Shown piece after piece: positions 33,453 to 41,909 of a DNA stretch of 64,000 nt. Within the stretch, counting starts at the first letter, position 1. The number at the start of each line of letters is the position of its first letter. A program made the translations under genes and the position numbers. This DNA is from Leptothermofonsia sichuanensis E412 (GTDB lineage Bacteria; Cyanobacteriota; Cyanobacteriia; Leptolyngbyales; Leptolyngbyaceae): contig NZ_CP072600.1 in assembly GCF_019891175.1 (NCBI RefSeq), positions 6,138,001-6,202,000 of the forward strand, written 5' to 3'. A model generated the notes under the pieces. The model ran no database searches. It was not told where the DNA came from and worked only from the letters and a program-made list of their open reading frames with translations.

Positions 33453-33514
33453 TTGTTGAAATAGTAATTTGTTGAAATAGTAATTTGTTGAAATAGTAAT
33501 TTGTTGAAATAGTA
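33453..33514. repeat. 16-bp tandem repeat, about 3.9 copies
   Basis: TTGTTGAAATAGTAAT repeated at 33453, 33469, 33485 and 33501 with no mismatch except the last bases. It lies directly upstream of a TTG-start gene, so copy number might affect expression. Confidence 0.92.
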
Positions 33515-33532
33515 CTGCGAGGGCGATCGAAA

Positions 33533-34318
33533 TTGGACGAAAACTACCAGACCTACCTTAACCGGGCAATGCGTCTAATCCTGCCAGAAACATACCAGTC
33601 TCAGGTGCAGTTGATTCAAGAGTCCCCTAAGTTTCGACCGCATCCAGAAAAGGGCACCCAGGCAGTCCCTTTTCCGGGATATACGATTATTACTCCCACG
33701 GGCAGCGACGACCCCAAAAATGTTGCCCTTTACGACCGGCTGAAGGATTACCAGCAGCAGCTTTTACAGCAGTTGGGAACTCGTTTATTTGCCCCGGTCC
33801 CTGCAGAGAGTTTTCATCTCACCCTGGCTGACCTGATCTGGGACAGTGCCTACCGGGCTGCCAGTGAAGAAAATCCAGAGTTTGACTCCCAACTGCAACA
33901 GTGCATTGCCCAGATCTTTGAGCAGTGTCAGCCAATCTCAGAGGGAACGGCAATCCCATTTCAACCCATCGGAATCATGATGATGACCCGGGCGATTGCT
34001 CTCTGTCTGGCACCTGTGGACGAAGATTCCTATGAACGGGTGCTCAAGTTTCGGCGGGCAATCTACCAGAACCATGACCTGATGGGGTTGGGCATTGAGC
34101 AGCAATATTACTTTACCCCCCACATCACTCTGGGATACTTTGGCGAAATTCCACCGGCTGAGGATTTGCCAGCCGTGGGCGATCGCATCACAGACCTGAA
34201 CCAGCAGTGGATTGACGCAGACACTCTGGAGTTTTGGGTATATCGGGCAGAACTGCGCAAATTTGATGATATGACCCGTTACTACCGGGCACCAGAATGG
34301 GCCGTATTTGAGTTTTAG
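33533..34318 (+). CDS. DUF1868-family, 2H phosphoesterase-like protein
   Basis: About 261 residues with two H-x-T motifs, SFHLTLADLIWD and YFTPHITLGYFG, spaced as in the 2H (LigT/CPDase-like) phosphoesterase superfamily; DUF1868 proteins of cyanobacteria have this layout. A 2',3'-cyclic phosphate or RNA-end substrate is likely but unproven. Start TTG 33533 with GAGGG about ten bases upstream; an ATG at 33569 is the alternative. It is followed 26 bp later by a hydrolase gene on the same strand. Confidence 0.75.
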   Translation: MDENYQTYLNRAMRLILPETYQSQVQLIQESPKFRPHPEKGTQAVPFPGYTIITPTGSDDPKNVALYDRLKDYQQQLLQQLGTRLFAPVPAESFHLTLADLIWDSAYRAASEENPEFDSQLQQCIAQIFEQCQPISEGTAIPFQPIGIMMMTRAIALCLAPVDEDSYERVLKFRRAIYQNHDLMGLGIEQQYYFTPHITLGYFGEIPPAEDLPAVGDRITDLNQQWIDADTLEFWVYRAELRKFDDMTRYYRAPEWAVFEF

Positions 34319-34344
34319 ATGGCTATTGCCAGGAGCACCATTTC

Positions 34345-35088
34345 ATGAGCAATCAGGAAATTCGGGCCGGGTGGGTTCAGGTTCCCAATGGGGACTTGCA
34401 AATTGACTCCTATCTGGCAGAACCAGCCAGCGGAGGTCCTTTTCCCGCTGTCATCGTGATCCAGGAAATCTTTGGTGTCAACTCCCACATTCGGGATGTG
34501 ACTGAGCGCCTTGCCAGGGAGGGGTATGTGGCGATCGCCCCCGCCATCTACCAGCGCACTGCCCCGGGCTTTGAGGTGGGCTATGGAGAAGACGACACCA
34601 TCCTGGGGCGTAAATACAAGGAGATGACCACAGCGGCGGAGCTATTGTCCGATATCCAGGCAGCCATCACCTATCTGAAAGCCAAACCCAATGTCAGGGG
34701 AACAGCGATCGGTTCAATTGGCTTCTGCTTCGGTGGGCATGTCGTTTACCTGGCAGCCACCCTACCGGATATCAAAGCCACGGCTTCCTTTTATGGGGGC
34801 GGTATTGCGACCCTGACGCCGGGTGGAGGTCCTCCCACCATCACCCGCACACCGGAAATCAAAGGCAAAATATACGTTTTCTTTGGCACTCAGGACCCGC
34901 TGATTCCTAACGACCAGGCAGACGAGGTTGCGGCGGCACTCCAAAACCATCAGATTCCTCACCAGGTTTTTCGCTACCCGGCATCCCATGGGTTTTTCTG
35001 TGACCAGCGTGCTGACTACAGTCCAGAAGCGGCTGCCGATGCCTGGGAGAAGGTTAAGCAACTGTTTCAACAGGAACTCAAGTCCTGA
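34345..35088 (+). CDS. dienelactone hydrolase family protein
   Basis: An alpha/beta hydrolase of the DLH class with Cys as nucleophile: GFCFGGHVVYLAAT (nucleophile elbow GxCxGG), Asp in FFGTQDPLIP and His in YPASHGFFCD. About 247 residues, full length. AGGAG precedes ATG 34345 by nine bases. DLH enzymes hydrolyse cyclic dienelactones in aromatic catabolism, but many members have other ester substrates. Probably co-transcribed with its neighbours on both sides (gaps of 26 and 6 bp). Confidence 0.9.
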   Translation: MSNQEIRAGWVQVPNGDLQIDSYLAEPASGGPFPAVIVIQEIFGVNSHIRDVTERLAREGYVAIAPAIYQRTAPGFEVGYGEDDTILGRKYKEMTTAAELLSDIQAAITYLKAKPNVRGTAIGSIGFCFGGHVVYLAATLPDIKATASFYGGGIATLTPGGGPPTITRTPEIKGKIYVFFGTQDPLIPNDQADEVAAALQNHQIPHQVFRYPASHGFFCDQRADYSPEAAADAWEKVKQLFQQELKS

Positions 35089-35094
35089 TCCCGG

Positions 35095-35961
35095 ATGATG
35101 ACCAACGCTCCCCTGATCCAATCTGTTTCTGATACAGCGCTGGCGGTTGCTTACGCTCGTGCCCTGGAAAGCGATCGCCCGGATGCTCTATTTCAAGACC
35201 CCTTCGCCCATCTGCTGGCAGGGGAACAGGGCAAAGCCATCTATCAGCAGCTTCAGGGCGATCGCTCGATTGGCTGGTTCGTTTCTACCCGCACAGCAGT
35301 GTTGGATGACTGGATTCTTCAGGAAATTAAGCACCACGGCGTCGATACGGTGCTCAACCTGGCTGCCGGACTGGACACCCGTCCCTATCGTATGGCACTT
35401 CCCCCTCACCTCCGCTGGGTTGAAGCAGATCTCCCCCCCATCCTGGCATATAAGCAGGAAAAACTGGCGCAGGCTCAACCCACCTGCCGGTTAGAACAGA
35501 TTCCTACGGACCTGACCAATGGATTTCAGCGTCGCCACCTGCTGGCTCAGGTAAATGCCCGTGCATCCAGGGTACTGGTCATTACGGAAGGTATCCTTGT
35601 CTACCTGGCACCCGGCCAGGTTGGGGAACTTGCCGCCGATCTGCATACCCAGCCCACCATTACCTCCTGGTTCAGTGACCTGGTATCCCCCCTGTCAGTC
35701 AAAGTCGCCCGACTACGCATGAGCCAGGAATCGATTGCCAGGGAAGTCCAACTGCTATTTGCGCCGGACAATCCCAGCCACTTCTTCAACCCCTATGGCT
35801 GGCAGGTGCAGGAATCGCGATCGCTCTGGCACGAGGCCCGCCGCCTCAACCGGGAAGTGTTTTTGGGCAAACTTGCCCGCTGGCTGCCACCGTTGAAGAT
35901 TAGCGTCGTCCGGCTGCATCTATTGCCCAGAATCTATTGCCCAAATTCTAGCCGTGCCTGA
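35095..35961 (+). CDS. class I SAM-dependent methyltransferase, LCM/PPM-like
   Basis: About 288 residues. Motif [16 protein letters not shown], the acidic [10 protein letters not shown] loop and [17 protein letters not shown] are typical of the leucine-carboxyl-methyltransferase-related family (COG3315), whose members methylate carboxyl or hydroxyl groups of small molecules. N-terminal [22 protein letters not shown] is also characteristic. Substrate unknown. It starts 6 bp after the hydrolase stop, and its 3' end overlaps the convergent PCP-reductase gene. Confidence 0.88.
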   Translation: MMTNAPLIQSVSDTALAVAYARALESDRPDALFQDPFAHLLAGEQGKAIYQQLQGDRSIGWFVSTRTAVLDDWILQEIKHHGVDTVLNLAAGLDTRPYRMALPPHLRWVEADLPPILAYKQEKLAQAQPTCRLEQIPTDLTNGFQRRHLLAQVNARASRVLVITEGILVYLAPGQVGELAADLHTQPTITSWFSDLVSPLSVKVARLRMSQESIAREVQLLFAPDNPSHFFNPYGWQVQESRSLWHEARRLNREVFLGKLARWLPPLKISVVRLHLLPRIYCPNSSRA

Positions 35962-36104
35962 TCAATAATTTCAGCAGTCACAGTGTCCAGATCGGCTTCC
36001 CGGGCCAGATGTTCAATTCGTTCCCGCGCCTGGGAGCGGACAAAAAAAGGGATGCTTTTCAACTTAGCCCTGGCTTCGGGCGTCCACTTGAGCTGGTCAC
36101 TCAT
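35934..36104 (-). CDS. stand-alone PCP-reductase domain protein
   Basis: About 56 residues: [47 protein letters not shown], which is the C-terminal PCP_red domain found at the end of ChlB/BchB subunits of light-independent protochlorophyllide reductase, here as a separate small protein. ATG 36102-36104 follows AGGTGAG. Cyanobacteria carry several such single-domain proteins; whether it binds the reductase is unknown. Overlaps the 3' end of the methyltransferase gene by 28 bp on the other strand. Confidence 0.85.
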   Translation of the reverse strand: MSDQLKWTPEARAKLKSIPFFVRSQARERIEHLAREADLDTVTAEIIDQARLEFGQ

Positions 36105-36197
36105 GTCAAACTCACCTGTTTTCAATGATTTGCTGGTTCAATGATTTGATTGATCAGAAGCCAGCGACTGCCACCCTGCCTGCCAGAGCGATCGCCG

Positions 36198-36380
36198 CTA
36201 CAATAATTTTGCATTCATCCAAAATCGCACATTGGGATCGCATGCGGCTACCATTTCGGCAAATACCCAGGTTCCCTGATTTTTACGATTGACTACCTGA
36301 AAATGTCGCCATCCTTCAATGGTTTGACAGGCCGTCCACCTGGAACCAACGAGATGGGGAAACTTTTGTTTTTGTGCCAT
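36198..36380 (-). CDS. TIGR02450-type Trp-rich small protein
   Basis: 60 residues: KFPHLVGSRWTACQTIEGWRHFQVVNRKNQG followed by a W-V-F-A-E-M-V-A-A-C segment and an RFWMNAKLL end. The spacing of Trp residues matches the TIGR02450 family of short conserved proteins of unknown function found in cyanobacteria and some proteobacteria. ATG 36378-36380. Unlinked to the next gene, which is divergent. Confidence 0.75.
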   Translation of the reverse strand: MAQKQKFPHLVGSRWTACQTIEGWRHFQVVNRKNQGTWVFAEMVAACDPNVRFWMNAKLL

Positions 36381-36482
36381 TCAGTGCTCAAAACTTTACA
36401 ACTCCGTATGGACGAACTTGAGCTTAAATAGGGAAGCAGAACCCCAGTTAAGTCGGGTACGTCCATTATTGAACAACGGCTT

Positions 36483-37280
36483 ATGAAACCTCAAGCTTCC
36501 ATCCTGCAAAAAACGATCCCGACTGGAATGGTCGCATTGTTGACGACGCTCAGTGTTGCCACCCCGGCGCGATCGCAAAATTTTGATCATACTCAACAAC
36601 TTTTATCTACCCGTAAGTGCCCCCGCTGCGAACTCAGCAATGCTGGATTAGTATTTGCCAATCTTTCTGGGGCTGACCTGAGCCAGGCGAACCTGGCGGG
36701 TGCCAACCTCAGTCGAGCAAACTTGCAGGGTGCAGACTTAAGGGGAGCAAACCTGACGGGGGCAAGCCTCTATGGGGCTAATTTGGTGGGAGCAAAGCTG
36801 GATGGAGCGAACCTGACTGTCACAGATTTGCGGGGTGCTTACATGATGGGGGCATCGCTGGTGGAGACAGTCATGCATGGGACGCTGTTGCAGGGTGCCG
36901 TTGGCTTATCCCCTGAAACTGGCAGCGCAGAGCAGTTCTATCAGTGGGCACTCCAGGACGAGCACCGCAAAAACTACCCAGGTGCCATCGATAACTTTAC
37001 CCAGGCCCTCAGTCGTAAACCAGACTTTGCCCAGGCTTACCTTGGTCGAGGCGTGGTTCTTCTGCAATCGGGAGAAGACGAGGCGGGTCTGGCAGATATC
37101 CGGCAGGCTGAGCGGTTGTTTACGGCTCAGGGCAATCAGGAAGGAAGCAAGTTGACTCAAGCAATGATCAAACAACTCACCACCCCTCCTCCCCAGCCGA
37201 AATCAGGCAATGGATTGGGGCTGGCACTCCTCGGACTTATAGGAACCGCGTTGCAGTTTCTTCCATTGTCAATTTTTTAA
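36483..37280 (+). CDS. exported pentapeptide-repeat and TPR protein
   Basis: About 265 residues. A signal sequence (to about residue 31, ending in SVATPARSQ), a CPRCEL pair of cysteines, then about 15 pentapeptide repeats of the A(D/N)LxG type (residues 55-130) forming a right-handed beta helix, then two TPR-like units (HRKNYPGAIDNFTQALSRKPDFAQAYLGRGVVLLQSGEDEAGLADI), and a hydrophobic C-terminal helix. Secreted or thylakoid-lumen scaffold; function unknown. ATG 36483. The end overlaps the convergent gene by 44 bp. Confidence 0.85.
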   Translation: MKPQASILQKTIPTGMVALLTTLSVATPARSQNFDHTQQLLSTRKCPRCELSNAGLVFANLSGADLSQANLAGANLSRANLQGADLRGANLTGASLYGANLVGAKLDGANLTVTDLRGAYMMGASLVETVMHGTLLQGAVGLSPETGSAEQFYQWALQDEHRKNYPGAIDNFTQALSRKPDFAQAYLGRGVVLLQSGEDEAGLADIRQAERLFTAQGNQEGSKLTQAMIKQLTTPPPQPKSGNGLGLALLGLIGTALQFLPLSIF

Positions 37281-37722
37281 CGGGAGGAGCAGGGACGGGT
37301 TTCTTGGGTTTGCGCTGGGGAGCGATCGCTGAAACCACGACCGATACAGCATCCATATAGTCGTCCAGACTTCTTTTGGGAGCCTGACTGGAGGCGGTAG
37401 GGTTCGATTTCCCAGGGCTGGAAAAATCAGTTGCCGGTTTTGTCTGGGATTTCATACCCAGCTTCAGAACGGCAATGGATCGATTCAATCGCTGTCTTTC
37501 TACCTGATAAGACCGTTGTCCCCGGTTTCCTGAAGACACTGTTTGAGCACGTCGGGACTGTTGCGCAACCGACTGCTGGCTGGAAAAGATAGTGAAGGAA
37601 AGGACTGACACGCTCCCAACTGCCATGATGACGGCAAGCCATCCCGCCACCAGGGCAGTGCGTTTTTGAGCGGTCGAGCCAGAATCCGATGGACACTTAG
37701 TCTGAAAACGTTGGGACAGCAT
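37237..37722 (-). CDS. hypothetical single-pass membrane protein
   Basis: About 161 residues with a transmembrane helix at about residues 24-46 (LVAGWLAVIMAVGSVSVLSFTIF) and a basic, Ser/Gln/Pro-rich outer region. No recognised domain. The last 15 codons overlap the end of the pentapeptide gene on the other strand. ATG 37720-37722. Confidence 0.5.
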   Translation of the reverse strand: MLSQRFQTKCPSDSGSTAQKRTALVAGWLAVIMAVGSVSVLSFTIFSSQQSVAQQSRRAQTVSSGNRGQRSYQVERQRLNRSIAVLKLGMKSQTKPATDFSSPGKSNPTASSQAPKRSLDDYMDAVSVVVSAIAPQRKPKKPVPAPPVKKLTMEETATRFL

Positions 37723-38090
37723 TGAAGGTTAGGGGAAACAGGTGAAGTGAACGAGAGGAACTTAAATAAAGTGTGCCCATGACTACACCCTGATGCCTCT
37801 AGTTTACGAAAAGGGACTATCAAGTCTTATTAAAACTGAAGGCGACTTCGACGAATCTTTACATAGGAACCACCCTATAGGGTATAACCCTGATCTGGTT
37901 GGGTGTTTCCCGTTTTAAGGGTGACAGTCCGATCAATCCTCCACTCTTACAAGTGAAGCGATCAACTCTCATCATCCAGATCGGAATCTCTCTATAACTT
38001 TATATGACCTGTTGCTTGTATGTCCTGTTATTAGATATACAAGCAATTCCCCTATACTCAGGATATACCGAAATAGAGGTTTGGCCTGGC

Positions 38091-38159
38091 TAAAAGCTTA
38101 TCCGAAAACTTCCTCAGTTTGGGTTTGACTTTGACAATTGGGGCTTCCGGATAGGCTTT
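38091..38159. mobile_element. MITE-like element, copy 1
   Basis: 69 bp with inverted ends TAAAAGCTTATCCGAAA and TTCCGGATAGGCTTT. Strongly similar to 61074-61146. No coding capacity. A TA at the left edge fits a Tc1/IS630-type target. Confidence 0.75.
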
Positions 38160-38164
38160 CCGAT

Positions 38165-38275
38165 ATCTGTCGGTGCCCGTTGATGACTGGGCACCAGGCA
38201 GGTTCACACGTTAGACTAAAAGCCTACTTAAACAAGCCTTTTGCCCCCTTTGTGAACCGGGTCGTTGCCTGAGAT
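38165..38275 (+). ncRNA. candidate structured RNA upstream of the histidine kinase
   Basis: Two nested helices are evident: a perfect 7-bp hairpin GGTGCCC / GGGCACC (38172-38178 with 38189-38195) and a long arm AGGCA-GGTTCACA / TGTGAACC-TGCCT (38196-38208 with 38251-38270) enclosing an inner AAAAG / CTTTT pair. No reading frame fits. Could be a small RNA or a leader of the kinase mRNA; strand is assumed. The remainder of the 37723-38506 gap holds the MITE copy and no gene. Confidence 0.4.
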
Positions 38276-38506
38276 CGCTTCATTCCTTCTCTCTAACCAT
38301 TCACCAGTGGGTGCATGATAGCGGAGTCTGATGTCTGATGGATGATTTGTCCTTTTTCCTTTGGGGAAAAGGGCTAGCGGTCTATTCTATGATGGTGAGT
38401 TGTTCACGGGTATTGCTAATTGCAGGAATTTTTTCAGTGGTCAGGGATTACCCCCATCCCCTCCGCCAGCGCATGATTGCTAGAAATAAATCCAGGGGAG
38501 TTGGTC

Positions 38507-41044
38507 ATGAACCCTGAGCAGCCCATAGGTGGGTCTGAATCTGGTGAAGCGACCGGGCAGCCGCCGTTGGAAATAAACTTGCGTCTGCCAGAAGCCAGGT
38601 TGAACAACATTTTGAGTCGCGAAATCACCGCAGTTGCTAATGTTCAAGAGATGGCTGTGCAGGAGTGTGAAGAACGTTACAAGCTTGCCATTCAGGCCGG
38701 GCAGGTGGGCATCTGGGACTGGGATTTGACCAGCGATCATGCTTACATTGACCCTCATCTGAAAACAATGTTGGGCTACAGTGAACATGAAATTTCAGAT
38801 CGTATTGATGATTGGCGGCAATTGGTTCACCCCGATGATGTGGAATCTGTCCTGGCAGCCATTCAGGCTTGTCTGGCAGGAACGGTGCCGGACTATATCA
38901 GTGAGTACCGGATCCGGCATAGAGATGGCAGCTATCGCTGGTTCTTAAATCGGGGAGTCGTGTTTCGGAATGAAAAGGGTGAACCCTATCGGATGCTGGG
39001 CGTTCGCATTGACATTAGCGATCGCAAACGGGACGAAATGATGCACCGCCAGGCGGAAGAAGCACTGCGCCAAAAAGCAGCCTGGGAACAATTGTTGCGA
39101 TCGCTCACCCAACGAATTCATCAGTCATTTGATCTGGACTATATTTTGGGGACGGCTGTAACAGAAGTCCGGCAAACCCTCCGGGCCGATCGGGCGCTGG
39201 TATTTCAACTGCACACGGATGGTTCAGGACAGGTCATTCAGGAATCGGTTGTACCAGAATATCCGGCGACTCAGGCAATGGATTGGCTCGATGAATGCTT
39301 TCCGCCGGAATGCTACGAGCACTACTGCCGGGGAATTCCTCGGATTGTCCTCGATGTGGCAATGGATCCATGGGCTGACTGCATCGCCGAATTTATGCAG
39401 TCAGTGGGGGTGAAATCGAAGGCGGTTGCTCCTATTATCCAGCGGCAGGAAGATGGCTCGATCCGGGTATGGGGGTTGCTGATTGTCCATGCCTGCTCAT
39501 TCTATCGAGAGTGGCAGATGGCTGAAGCCGAACTGTTGCAACAGGTGGGTAATCAGGTGGCGATCGCCATTCAACAGTCGGAACTGTATCAACAGGTGCA
39601 GCAACTGAATGCCACCCTGGAGACCCAGGTACGGGAACGTACTGCTGAGTTGGAGCAGGCACTGGAGTTTGAATCTCTCCTGAAACGTATCACGGACAAA
39701 GTACGGGACAGCCTGGATGAAGCACACATTCTGGAAACGGTCGTTCAGGAGCTAGCTAAGGGGCTGGACATTGCAGGGTGTGATGTGGCACTGCATGACC
39801 CTGACCAGGGGGTGTCCGTAATTCGCTATGAGTATATTGCCGCAGGGGTCCCCCCTGCCAAGGGGGGTGTTTTATCTTTAGTAGACCCGGATGAGATTTT
39901 GGCTCAGTCATTACGGGGTGAGACCTTTCAATTTTGTCGAGTTGTCCTGGATCCAGTCCGCCCAATTGAATATCGATTTGCTATTTTGAGTTGTCCAATT
40001 TTTGACAACCACGGGGTTCTGGGGGATATATGGTTGTTACGCCAGCGGGAACAGAGCTTTAGTGATTCAGAAATAAGGCTGGTACAACAGATCACGAACC
40101 AGTGCGCGATCGCCATTCGTCAGGCCCGTTTATTTCAGGCAGCCCAGTCCCAGGTGACGGAACTGGAGCGGCTCAACCGCCTCAAAGATGACTTTCTCAG
40201 TACCGTTTCTCACGAACTGCGCACCCCTGTTTCCAGCATCAAGATGGCAGCCCAAATGCTGGAAAGTTTGCTGTTTAGAAGCGAACCCGGTGGGATGGGG
40301 GATGAAGCCAGCCAGACCCCGCTAACGCTAGACGCTGCTTCATTGCAACGGCTGCACCGCTATTTTCAGATCTTGCAGGATGAATGTCAGCGAGAAATTA
40401 GTTTAATCACCAACCTGCTCGATCTGACTCGCTTAGATGCTGAAGTTGAACCCCTGGTTCTCACTCCAATCAGCCTTCAGATCTGGCTTCCCCATGTGGT
40501 TGAGTCCTTCATGGAACGGCTGCAAAATCACCAGCAAACCCTGCAATTCAATCTTCCAGACGATCTGCCACCCCTGACAACAGACCTCTCCTACTTACAA
40601 CGCATTCTGACTGAGCTACTGACCAATGCCTATAAGTACACCCCAGCCGGGGAAACTATTACGGTAGCCGCCAGGGTGGTGATGGAAAGGGAAGAAAGAT
40701 GGGCAGAAAAAGAGGAGGAATTACCGATCAAGGATAAAGAGACCAATTGTGTATCCTTTATTCTCCACCCTTCGCCCTCACAGGATCCGTCGATTTCACA
40801 CGATCCTTCATTCATGCTAATCAGTTTGACCAACACTGGGGTGGAAATTCCGGCTCAGGAAATGCCCCGGATTTTTGACAAGTTCTACCGCATTCCCAAC
40901 CACGACCCCTGGAAGCACGGAGGAACTGGACTGGGACTGGCACTGGTCCGCAAACTGGCAGAACGGCTGGGGGCAATGATTGAGGTTCGTAGTTCTAACC
41001 GGCAAACAACATTTATTCTGTGGTTCAGGATTTCAGTTTCGTGA
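38507..41044 (+). CDS. PAS-GAF-GAF sensor histidine kinase
   Basis: About 845 residues. A PAS domain with PAC motif (residues about 50-175: GIWDWDLTSDH ... RIDISDRKRDE), GAF 1 (about 195-360, ending ACSFYREWQMAEAELL), a coiled linker, GAF 2 (about 390-540), then HisKA with the phospho-acceptor His569 in STVSHELRTPVSS and a HATPase_c domain (N box LLTNAYKYTP near 706, G box HGGTGLGLAL near 804). A 40-residue polar insert (residues about 725-760) splits the ATPase fold. GAF domains lack the Cys-His chromophore motif of cyanobacteriochromes. GGGAG seven bases before ATG 38507. No response regulator is adjacent, so an orphan kinase. Confidence 0.9.
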   Translation: MNPEQPIGGSESGEATGQPPLEINLRLPEARLNNILSREITAVANVQEMAVQECEERYKLAIQAGQVGIWDWDLTSDHAYIDPHLKTMLGYSEHEISDRIDDWRQLVHPDDVESVLAAIQACLAGTVPDYISEYRIRHRDGSYRWFLNRGVVFRNEKGEPYRMLGVRIDISDRKRDEMMHRQAEEALRQKAAWEQLLRSLTQRIHQSFDLDYILGTAVTEVRQTLRADRALVFQLHTDGSGQVIQESVVPEYPATQAMDWLDECFPPECYEHYCRGIPRIVLDVAMDPWADCIAEFMQSVGVKSKAVAPIIQRQEDGSIRVWGLLIVHACSFYREWQMAEAELLQQVGNQVAIAIQQSELYQQVQQLNATLETQVRERTAELEQALEFESLLKRITDKVRDSLDEAHILETVVQELAKGLDIAGCDVALHDPDQGVSVIRYEYIAAGVPPAKGGVLSLVDPDEILAQSLRGETFQFCRVVLDPVRPIEYRFAILSCPIFDNHGVLGDIWLLRQREQSFSDSEIRLVQQITNQCAIAIRQARLFQAAQSQVTELERLNRLKDDFLSTVSHELRTPVSSIKMAAQMLESLLFRSEPGGMGDEASQTPLTLDAASLQRLHRYFQILQDECQREISLITNLLDLTRLDAEVEPLVLTPISLQIWLPHVVESFMERLQNHQQTLQFNLPDDLPPLTTDLSYLQRILTELLTNAYKYTPAGETITVAARVVMEREERWAEKEEELPIKDKETNCVSFILHPSPSQDPSISHDPSFMLISLTNTGVEIPAQEMPRIFDKFYRIPNHDPWKHGGTGLGLALVRKLAERLGAMIEVRSSNRQTTFILWFRISVS

Positions 41045-41606
41045 GTGTGACTGCCAGATTTGCTCCAAGGTTCTCAATGGATGCTTGCTGGTTCAGGTCC
41101 TTTAGAGAGCCATCCGGGTTAAAGGCTTCATGGGCCTTACCCACCGCTAATTGATCGGGCAGCACCAGAACTTTGATATTTCCCAGGATCGCCCGCAGAT
41201 GCACCAAGCCCCGTAGACCACCCAGCGCACCGGGGGAAGCACTCATAATTGCAGCGACTTTTCCGGCAAAGCAGGCGAGGGGAGGTTCCCCCTCAACCGG
41301 ACGGGATGCCCAATCGATCGCGTTCTTCAACACCCCGGAAATGGAACTGTTATACTCTGGAGACGAAATCAGCAGCCCGTCATGTGCCAGCAACAAATCT
41401 TTGAACTGACGTGCGCCGGGGGGAATTCCCTGGTCTGCTTCCAGATCTCCGTCATAGAGTGGCATGGACACATCGCGCAGGTCGATAAATTTCACGTCCG
41501 CCCCGGCTGACTGTGCTCCTGCGATGGCAACTTTAACCAGCTTTTTATTGAAAGAGTCCGTGCGGGTACTACCAGCAAATGCCAGGATTTTAGGGGCATA
41601 AGACAT
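41025..41606 (-). CDS. NADPH-dependent FMN reductase family protein
   Basis: About 193 residues with a flavodoxin-like fold: phosphate loop ILAFAGSTRTDSFNKKLV and the flavin-binding SPEYNSSISGVLKNAIDW segment, followed by GKVAAIMSASPGALGGLR. Matches the ChrR/YieF/azoreductase-like group (COG0431), using NAD(P)H to reduce FMN, quinones or metals. ATG 41604-41606 is preferred. Ends convergently, overlapping the kinase 3' end by 20 bp. Confidence 0.9.
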   Translation of the reverse strand: MSYAPKILAFAGSTRTDSFNKKLVKVAIAGAQSAGADVKFIDLRDVSMPLYDGDLEADQGIPPGARQFKDLLLAHDGLLISSPEYNSSISGVLKNAIDWASRPVEGEPPLACFAGKVAAIMSASPGALGGLRGLVHLRAILGNIKVLVLPDQLAVGKAHEAFNPDGSLKDLNQQASIENLGANLAVTLTKLKS

Positions 41607-41680
41607 TGAGGGAAAGGTGCTATACAACAATTTGAACTCAGGGTAGCGCTAAATTCAGTTTGAGAAAAGTCCGTCACTCA

Positions 41681-41726
41681 AATCGGCGTTGCTGATTTCG
41701 GGTATGAATTGAGCGTTGTATGAATG
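41681..41726 (-). repeat. AATTCATACCC dispersed repeat, copy 1
   Basis: The reverse complement of 41681-41726 (CATTCATACAACGCTCAATTC then ATACCCGAAATCAGCAACGCC) matches repeats at 52061-52118 and 61481-61536. Non-coding; located between genes in each case. Confidence 0.7.
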
Positions 41727-41909
41727 GCAACTTCGTTCCAATTTGTACTGGCTATTCAGCACCAGCCTCAAATCAGGATCGCCGTCTAACATCTAAGAAT
41801 CAACAACCAACCCCTAACAACTAACCACTGTAAGAAGTTCACTCAAAATCGGGTGGTCTTTTGCCGAAGTAGGATTAAATTGGATTTATGTAAGCTCAGC
41901 AATTTTTTC

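Noticed and set aside
33453-33514. Possible short CRISPR
   Set aside because: Units are contiguous 16-bp copies without spacers.
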